Positions 58,356-64,000 of a stretch of DNA of 64,000 nucleotides are shown in pieces (the stretch's first letter is position 1; the number at the start of each line of letters is the position of its first letter). The notes beneath the pieces are model-generated. The model did not search any database, was not told the origin of the DNA, and worked only from the letters and a program-made list of their open reading frames with translations. Position numbers and translations under genes: made by a program. The stretch comes from Ephydatia muelleri (taxonomy: Eukaryota > Porifera > Demospongiae > Spongillida > Spongillidae), in contig JABACO010000024.1 in assembly GCA_013339895.1 (NCBI GenBank), forward strand, positions 1,054,001 to 1,118,000, written 5' to 3'.

Positions 58356-58559
58356 TCGCTGATTAATACGTTGAACGTGATGTCAAACCTTGCCAAGGTT
58401 TGGAGAGGGCTGGCTGACAAGATGGGCTTCACCTACGAGATGATAATGGTACTGCAAACTCAAGAGTCACCCATGATGTCCTATTTGAAAAGTGGGAGAG
58501 ACAACCAAGGGAATTCTTGGAAAGTCCGGGCAAGGGTGCTCTGTTGTGATGAATAACAT
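58356..58559 (+). CDS. Death-domain-like segment, copy 5 (open)
   Basis: After GTGTGCTAG (possible acceptor) the frame reads SLINTLNVMSNLAKVWRGLA, DKMGFTYEMIMVLQTQESPM, MSYLKSGRDNQGN, SWKVRARVL and stops at TAA. W-RGLAD-K-MGF...I...Q....P......L is the pattern of death-fold domains (helices 2-4). The expected Trp after MSYL is out of frame by one base (EKWERQP in the next frame), so a small frameshift may already have occurred. Death domains mediate signalling-complex assembly. Opposite strand to the ankyrin exons. No linked exons identified. Confidence 0.5.
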
Positions 58560-59193
58560 TGGTGCATAAACTAATCTCCTGACAAGTAAAACTATTCTCG
58601 TGTTGCCTAGTACAGGTTTGCCAAACTATGAACAGCTTTTCGTCATTGAAATTGCTCATACAATTCAGCTTGTGTGCTTTGGATTCCTGATGCCATTAGC
58701 TCTGGTTTACAAATGGGTAGCTTTCAAAATGAGAGAAAACATTTGAACAAGTATTTGAACTACAATGAGTTAGCCAAATGACTGATGATTTAGAAACAAT
58801 GCTGAAACAGTCATTATAGTTGTGTAGGCAAATTTAGACACATTCCCTCCTCAGATGACTCGTTCTAGAAACAGGCTAATTCAATCATAAATTCATTGAA
58901 GAAACTATCTTTATTTAGAATTACATGTACTTCCATGACAGCGTTCACTTCCACATGCATACTTCCTTAACAATACTTCCACACCTGTAATGTACATGTA
59001 CTACTCATGTGAAAGCTGGTGAGTAGGTGGACTCATCATGAAGAGGGTAAGGGGATAAGGTGGGGATTCACACACACCTGGAGCAAAAGTCATTTATCAC
59101 TAAACACCTGGAGGAAAAGTGATATATTGAAGTGAACTGAAACCCACAGGTGAAAATTTAGGACACAATTTAATTGCGTTTTATTTTCACTAC

Positions 59194-59292
59194 CTTTGTA
59201 GTATGATTGACATTAGCTCCTGCTTCAATGAGTGACTTCACTATTTCAGGATGTCCATTCTGACTTGCAATGACCATAGGAGTCGCACCATC
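59194..59292 (-). CDS. Ankyrin exon B, copy 3
   Basis: 33 codons DGATPMVIASQNGHPEIVKS...GANVNHTTK, acceptor TATTGCAG, donor GTAGTG. Uninterrupted. Confidence 0.85.
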
Positions 59293-59922
59293 CTGCAATA
59301 CAAATCCCATCATTACCCCCAGAGGGTATTCTACTTCATTCATTCTGGGCTCCTGCATGTATATGACAGGATGCTATTTGCAAAAAACACATGAATGCTT
59401 TATTCACTCTTCAACACATGCACACACACATCAGTGGCCCTATAGGAATGCATAAATCGATTTCCAGATGCAAAAAAACCTGAAAAATCGATTACTGTTT
59501 CAAAAGTATTCTGAAAAATCGATTTTCATTTTGCAGGGAAGGTTACACACCCTAACAGTTGCCCTATGGGAATGCACCTGTAAAACAAAGGACAGCGAGA
59601 CCAGTGATAGACTTAAAACAATGCTTTCATTGTAGCATGTGATGAAACATTGGACGAGGTGCCTCCATTATGTGTGAGATCACAATACAATCACGATAAT
59701 ACTCTGTTGAGACATGCTGTTGGTTTGGATGGCATGTACACAGAGTGATTACAAGCTATAATGTCCTATCCAAAGTAATCTATAAGTGGTCGCAAGCTTC
59801 TATCATATACATGTAGCTATGTCATTCTTTTTATACATGAGTGTTTTTGCTTCCCCCTCCCTCCATCCTGTTACCATGGCTCTATGCCCACTTGTCATTA
59901 ATTAAAACATCACATCACTTAC

Positions 59923-60021
59923 AGATCTTGCTATATTGACGTCAGCACCTGCTCCCAATAGGCTAAGTACTACACCGTGATGACCATTCTCACTTGCCAC
60001 ATACGCTGCTGTTGTATTGTC
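59923..60021 (-). CDS. Ankyrin exon A, copy 6 (99-bp form)
   Basis: 33 codons DNTTAAYVASENGHHGVV...LLGAGADVNIARS, acceptor ACTAG, donor GTAAGT. Three bases shorter than the A exons in the 10-49 kb blocks because GAT before the donor is absent. Confidence 0.82.
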
Positions 60022-60745
60022 CTAGTAAGTATTGAAGGAACTAAACATATTAAACATACACTGTTGGTTGTATGAACTGTTCATACAACCACCTCCATGC
60101 ACGTGTATAGCAATGTGCAGGTTAGAACACAGTGAATGAAAGAAGGGTAGAGAGATGGGGAGGGGGGTTATGAGGGAGGGAGGAGGGAATAAGAAAGAAA
60201 GGGATGTTACCCCAGCAAATGCAAATGTATCGCAATTATTCACCACACACAGTTTAGCTTTCACACACTCAGAGCTGCTAGAAGTGTACATAGTTAATGT
60301 GACCTCCTGCAGTATGATGATTGTCAAACAACAGGCAAACAGTATCCCCAGAGCAGATGAAAATATTACTTTTACACACATGACTGAAATCAACTGTCTT
60401 ATGTAATTGGTAGCCTGGTGTACATATGCAAATGAATTCAAATGGCGATAATTGGCCAGCCTGGTTAGAAGTGCACTACAACAGTTCAAGTATGGTAGAA
60501 GCGCAAGGCACTAACATGGCGCTGATATTGAGGCTAGACTGTATAACAGTGGTACATAATTGAATCTGAAACTATAATGGATACCTGTATATTATTTAGT
60601 CATTAATGTCAATGGCCACATAGGAATGCTTTATGTTGTTGACACTTTTATTGCCCACTAGCAGTTATGAATGTACATGCGTGACCATCTCATGGAGTCT
60701 AAGATAAGTTCGCATTCCTACGAGTTGGGGTTTTTAGTGTGCTAG

Positions 60746-60949
60746 TCGCTGATTAACACGTTGAACATGATGTCAAACCTTGCCAAGGTTTGGAGAGGGC
60801 TGGCTGACAAGATGGGCTTCACCTACGAGATGATAATGGTACTGCAAACTCAAGAGTCATCCATGATGTCCTATTTGAAAAGTGGGAGAGACAACCACGG
60901 GAATACTTGGAAAGTCCGGGCAAGGGTGCTCTGTTTTGATGAATAACAT
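60746..60949 (+). CDS. Death-domain-like segment, copy 6 (open)
   Basis: Almost identical to 58356-58559: NMMSNLAKVWRGLADKMGFT, YEMIMVLQTQESSMMSYLKS, WKVRARVLCFDE, stop. Again the AAG (Lys) codon replaces the TAG stop found in other copies. Confidence 0.5.
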
Positions 60950-61593
60950 TGGTGCATAAACTAATCTCCTGACAAGTAACACTATTCTCATGTTGCCTAG
61001 TACAGGTTTGCCAAACTATGAACAGCTTTTCGTCATTGAAATATCTCATACAATACAGCTTGTGTGCTTTGGATTCCTGATGCCATTAGCTCTGGTTTAC
61101 AAATGGGTAGCTTTCAAAATGAGAGAAAACATTTGAACAAGTATTTGAACTACAATGAGTTAGCCAAATGACTGATGATTTAGAAACAATGCTGAAACAG
61201 TCATTATAATTGTGTAGGCAAATTTAGACACATTCCCTACCTCCCTCACCTCAGATGACTCGTTCTAGAAACAGGCTAATTCAATCATATATTCATTGAA
61301 GAAACTATCTTTATTTAGAGTTACATGTACTTCCATGACAGCGATCACTTCCACATGCATACTTCCTTAACAATACTTCCACACCTGTAATGTACATGTA
61401 CTACTCATGTGAAAGCTGGTGAGTAGGTGGACTCATCATGAAGAGGGTAAGGGGATAAGGTGGGGATTCACACACACCTGGAGCAAAAGTCATTTATCAC
61501 TAAACACCTGGAGGAAAAGTGATATATTGAAGTGAACTGAAACCCACAGGTGAAAATTTAGGACACAATTTAATTGCGTTTTATTTTCACTAC

Positions 61594-61692
61594 CTTTGTA
61601 GTATGATTGACATTAGCTCCTGCTTCAATGAGTGACTTCACTATTTCAGGATGTCCATTCTGACTTGAAATGACCATAGGAGTCCAACCATC
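61594..61692 (-). CDS. Ankyrin exon B, copy 4
   Basis: 33 codons DGWTPMVISSQNGHPEIVKS...GANVNHTTK, acceptor TATTGCAG, donor GTAGTG. Differs from copy 3 by a few bases. Confidence 0.85.
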
Positions 61693-62190
61693 CTGCAATA
61701 CAAATCCCATCATTACCCCCAGAGGGTATTCTACTTCATTCATTATGGTGCTTCTGCATGTATATGACAGGATGCTATTTGCAAAAAAAACATGAATGCT
61801 ATCTTGACTCTTTAACACATGCACACACATAATCAGTTGCCCTACGGGAATGAACCAGTTCAACAAAGGACAGTGAGACCAGTGTTAGACTTAAAACAAT
61901 GCTTTCATTTTAGCATGTGATGAAGCATTGGACGAGGTGCCTCCATTATGTTTGAGATCACACGATGATTCTCTGTTGAGACATGCTGTTGGTTTGGATG
62001 GCATGTACACAGAGTGATTACAAGCTATAATGTCCTATCCAAAGTAATCTATAAGTGGTCGCAAGCTTCTATAATATACATGTAGCTATGTTATTCTTTT
62101 TATACATGAGTGTTTTGCTTCCCCCTCCCTCCATCCCGTTACCATGGCTCTATGCCCACGTGTCATTAATTAAAACATCACATCACTTAC

Positions 62191-62289
62191 AGATCTTGCT
62201 ATATTGACGTCAGCACCTGCTCCCAATAAGTTAAGTACTACACCGTGATGACCATTCTCACTTGCCACATACGCTGCTGTTGTATTGTC
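62191..62289 (-). CDS. Ankyrin exon A, copy 7 (99-bp form)
   Basis: 33 codons ending VVLNLLGAGADVNIARS, acceptor ACTAG, donor GTAAGT. Uninterrupted. Confidence 0.82.
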
Positions 62290-62995
62290 CTAGTAAGGAT
62301 TGAAGGAACAAAACATATAAAACATACACTGTTCATACAACCACCTCCATGCACGTGTATAGCAATGTGCAGGTTAAAACACAGTGAATGAAAGAAGGGT
62401 AGAGAGATGGGGATGAGGGAGGGAGGAGAGAATAAGAAAGGGATGTTACACCAGCCAATGCAAATGTATCTCAATTATTCACCACACACAGTTTAGCTTT
62501 CACACACTCAGAGCTGCTAGAAGTGTACATAGTTTTATGTGACCTCCTGCAGTATGATGATTGTCTAACAACGGGCAAGCAGTATCCCCAGAGCAGATGA
62601 AAAACTACTTTTACACACATGACTGAAATCAACTGTCTTATGTAATAGGTAGCCATGGTGTACATATGCAAATAAATTCAAATGGCGATAATTGGCCAGC
62701 CTGGTTAGAAGTGCACTACAACAGTTCAAGTATGGTAGAAGTGCAGGGCACTAACATGGCACTGATATTGAGGCTAGACTGTACAACAGTGTTACATAAT
62801 TGAATCTGAAACTATAATGGATACCTGTATATGGTTTAGTCGTTAATGTAAATGGCCACATAGGAATGTTTTATGCTGTTGAAACTGTTATTGCCCACTA
62901 GCAGTTATGAATGTACATGAATGACTATCTCATGGAGTCAAAGATGAGTTCGCATTCCTGCGAGTTGGGCTTTTTAGTGTGCTAGTCGCTGATTA

Positions 62996-63190
62996 ACACG
63001 TTGAACATGATGTCAACCCTGTGCAAGGATTGGAGAGGGCTGGCTGACTAGATCGGCTTCACCTACAATAGGATAACGGTATTGCAAACTCAAGAGTCTG
63101 CCATGATGTCCTATTAGAAGAGTGGGAGAGACAACTAGGTGCGTGCATGGGAGTACTTGGAAAGTCTAGGCAGGGGTTCGTTTGTGTGAT
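62996..63190 (+). pseudogene. Death-domain-like segment, copy 7 (broken)
   Basis: SLINTLNMMSTLCKDWRGLAD and then the in-frame TAG. The rest is close to the open copies. Keeps the consensus KDW that the open copies have as KVW. Confidence 0.48.
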
Positions 63191-63790
63191 CAATAACATC
63201 TTAACTAATCTCCTGACAAGTGAAGCTAGCTCATGTTGCCTACTACAGGTTTGCCAAACTATAAACAACTTTTCATCATTGAAACAGTTCATACAATGCA
63301 GCTTATGTGCTTAGAATGTAACATTCTATCTGCTTCACAACATTTTGAATGCTGTTTAGGCAAATTTAGACACATACCCGACCTCCCACACCTAAGATGA
63401 ATCGTTCTGCTAAATCATGCAGAAATTCATTGATGCAACTATACTTAGTGTTACATGTACTTCCATGACAGCTTTCACTTCCACAAGCATATATGCTTAA
63501 AAAAGCTTCCACACTTGTAATATATATGTACTACTCATGGGAGAGCTGGTGGGTAGAAGGACTGATCATGAAGAGGGTAAGGGGAGGAGGTAGGGAAGCC
63601 CATGAGAACTGTATAGGCCCCACTTTTCCCTTAGTCCAGGCCTCACATACTGTACATACATAAACACGGAATACAATTCCACTCTACATGTACATCACGA
63701 TCCACACACAACTAGAGCAAAAGTCATTTATTGAACTGAACTGAAACCGACATGTGAAAATTTAGGACCTTAAATAATGGTGTTTATTTA

Positions 63791-63813
63791 CAGACCAGAG
63801 GAGTCGCTCCATT
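63791..63813 (-). pseudogene. Ankyrin exon B, truncated copy
   Basis: Acceptor TTCTGCAAT-side boundary (minus TATTGCAG) and first codons NGATPLV are present, after which unrelated AT-rich sequence follows. The remaining ~75 bp are deleted. Confidence 0.65.
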
Positions 63814-64000
63814 CTGCAATACAAATCCCATCATTATCTCCTGAGGGTATTTCTTTATTCATTATGGTGCCCCTACATGTATATGATTTGCAAAAACACA
63901 TGAATGCTACTCTTCAACACATGCACACACATAATCAGTTGGCCTATGGGAATCCACCTGTAAAACAAAGGACAGCAAGAATTCCTTGCCTCAACATGCT

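Larger units (their letters stand above)
57960..64000. repeat. Host tandem unit, fourth block (recent duplications)
   Basis: From about 58100 the unit repeats with period ~2.4 kb (death-domain segments at 58356 and 60746, exon B at 59194 and 61594) and then ~2.25 kb (62996). 58240-59450 and 60640-61860 are almost identical. Exon C is deleted in both units. The 59.4-kb unit has an extra ~105 bp with AAAATCGATT words (59455-59560). The window ends inside a further unit. Confidence 0.9.

Noticed and set aside
60022-60489. 155-codon minus-strand frame, with related frames in other units (46379-46708, 62471-62671)
   Set aside because: Recurs only because the host unit recurs. It runs through the intron-like zone next to exon A, contains the GA-rich tract, and has no domain-like pattern.
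1-64000. tRNA or rRNA genes
   Set aside because: No cloverleaf with the A- and B-box patterns and no rRNA-like stretch was noticed. A covariance-model scan would be needed to exclude tRNAs formally.

Overview
The window is repeat-rich metazoan DNA. Short exons have canonical splice sites, there is no operon structure, microsatellites are abundant and most coding-looking sequence belongs to transposable elements. I infer a marine sponge, with a cnidarian as the alternative. The reasons are modular 99-bp ankyrin exons in tandem arrays, death-domain-like segments in the same repeat, a protein with the SYKADPEKKKASV-type repeat that I recall from sponge and cnidarian gene models, and many R2-type retrotransposon tails. 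No complete, uninterrupted host gene is visible.

The backbone is a tandemly repeated unit of about 2.2-3.3 kb at roughly 8.3-13.9, 20.47-21.10, 23.6-26.5, 39.4-49.8 and 58.1-64.0 kb. On the minus strand it carries single-repeat ankyrin exons (here called A, B and C), each 33 codons and phase 0, with good acceptors. On the plus strand it carries a segment resembling a death domain, open only in the two copies near 58.4 and 60.8 kb. Other constant parts are CACACC-type and GGGA-type minisatellites. The 58-63 kb part is a recent duplication.

The backbone is broken by mobile DNA. (1) Sixteen 5'-truncated pieces of non-LTR retrotransposons with reverse transcriptase, a CCHC knuckle followed by an RHN-like motif, and a C-terminal RPAD...FDVTV nuclease-like domain (3.4-8.3, 23.5, 26.6-29.2, 37.8-38.2, 52.1-57.9 kb; a second family at 2.1-3.2 kb). 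(2) Three Ty3/gypsy elements, all defective: minus strand 13.9-20.5 kb, with both LTRs; minus strand 29.6-33.5 kb; plus strand 38.2-39.4 kb, with its 5' LTR. (3) DNA transposons and MITEs with target-site duplications: two copies of a MITE with internal minisatellite (3-bp TSD), a CMC/Chapaev-like element (4-bp TSD) inside a gypsy LTR, three hAT elements with perfect 8-bp TSDs, and a foldback MITE that hosts one of the hATs. (4) A degenerate SYKADPEKK-type gene with a large CAG-triplet expansion at 21.1-23.0 kb.

The repeated host units and paired LTRs supply paralogous empty sites inside the window, so several insertions can be ordered: ankyrin unit, then gypsy element, then Chapaev-like element in its LTR, with the MITE in the adjacent unit DNA. 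The most interesting items are the ankyrin and death-domain modules on opposite strands of one amplifying unit, a uniform non-GT donor in exon C, and a hAT element carrying a retrotransposon nuclease fragment between two palindromic minisatellites.
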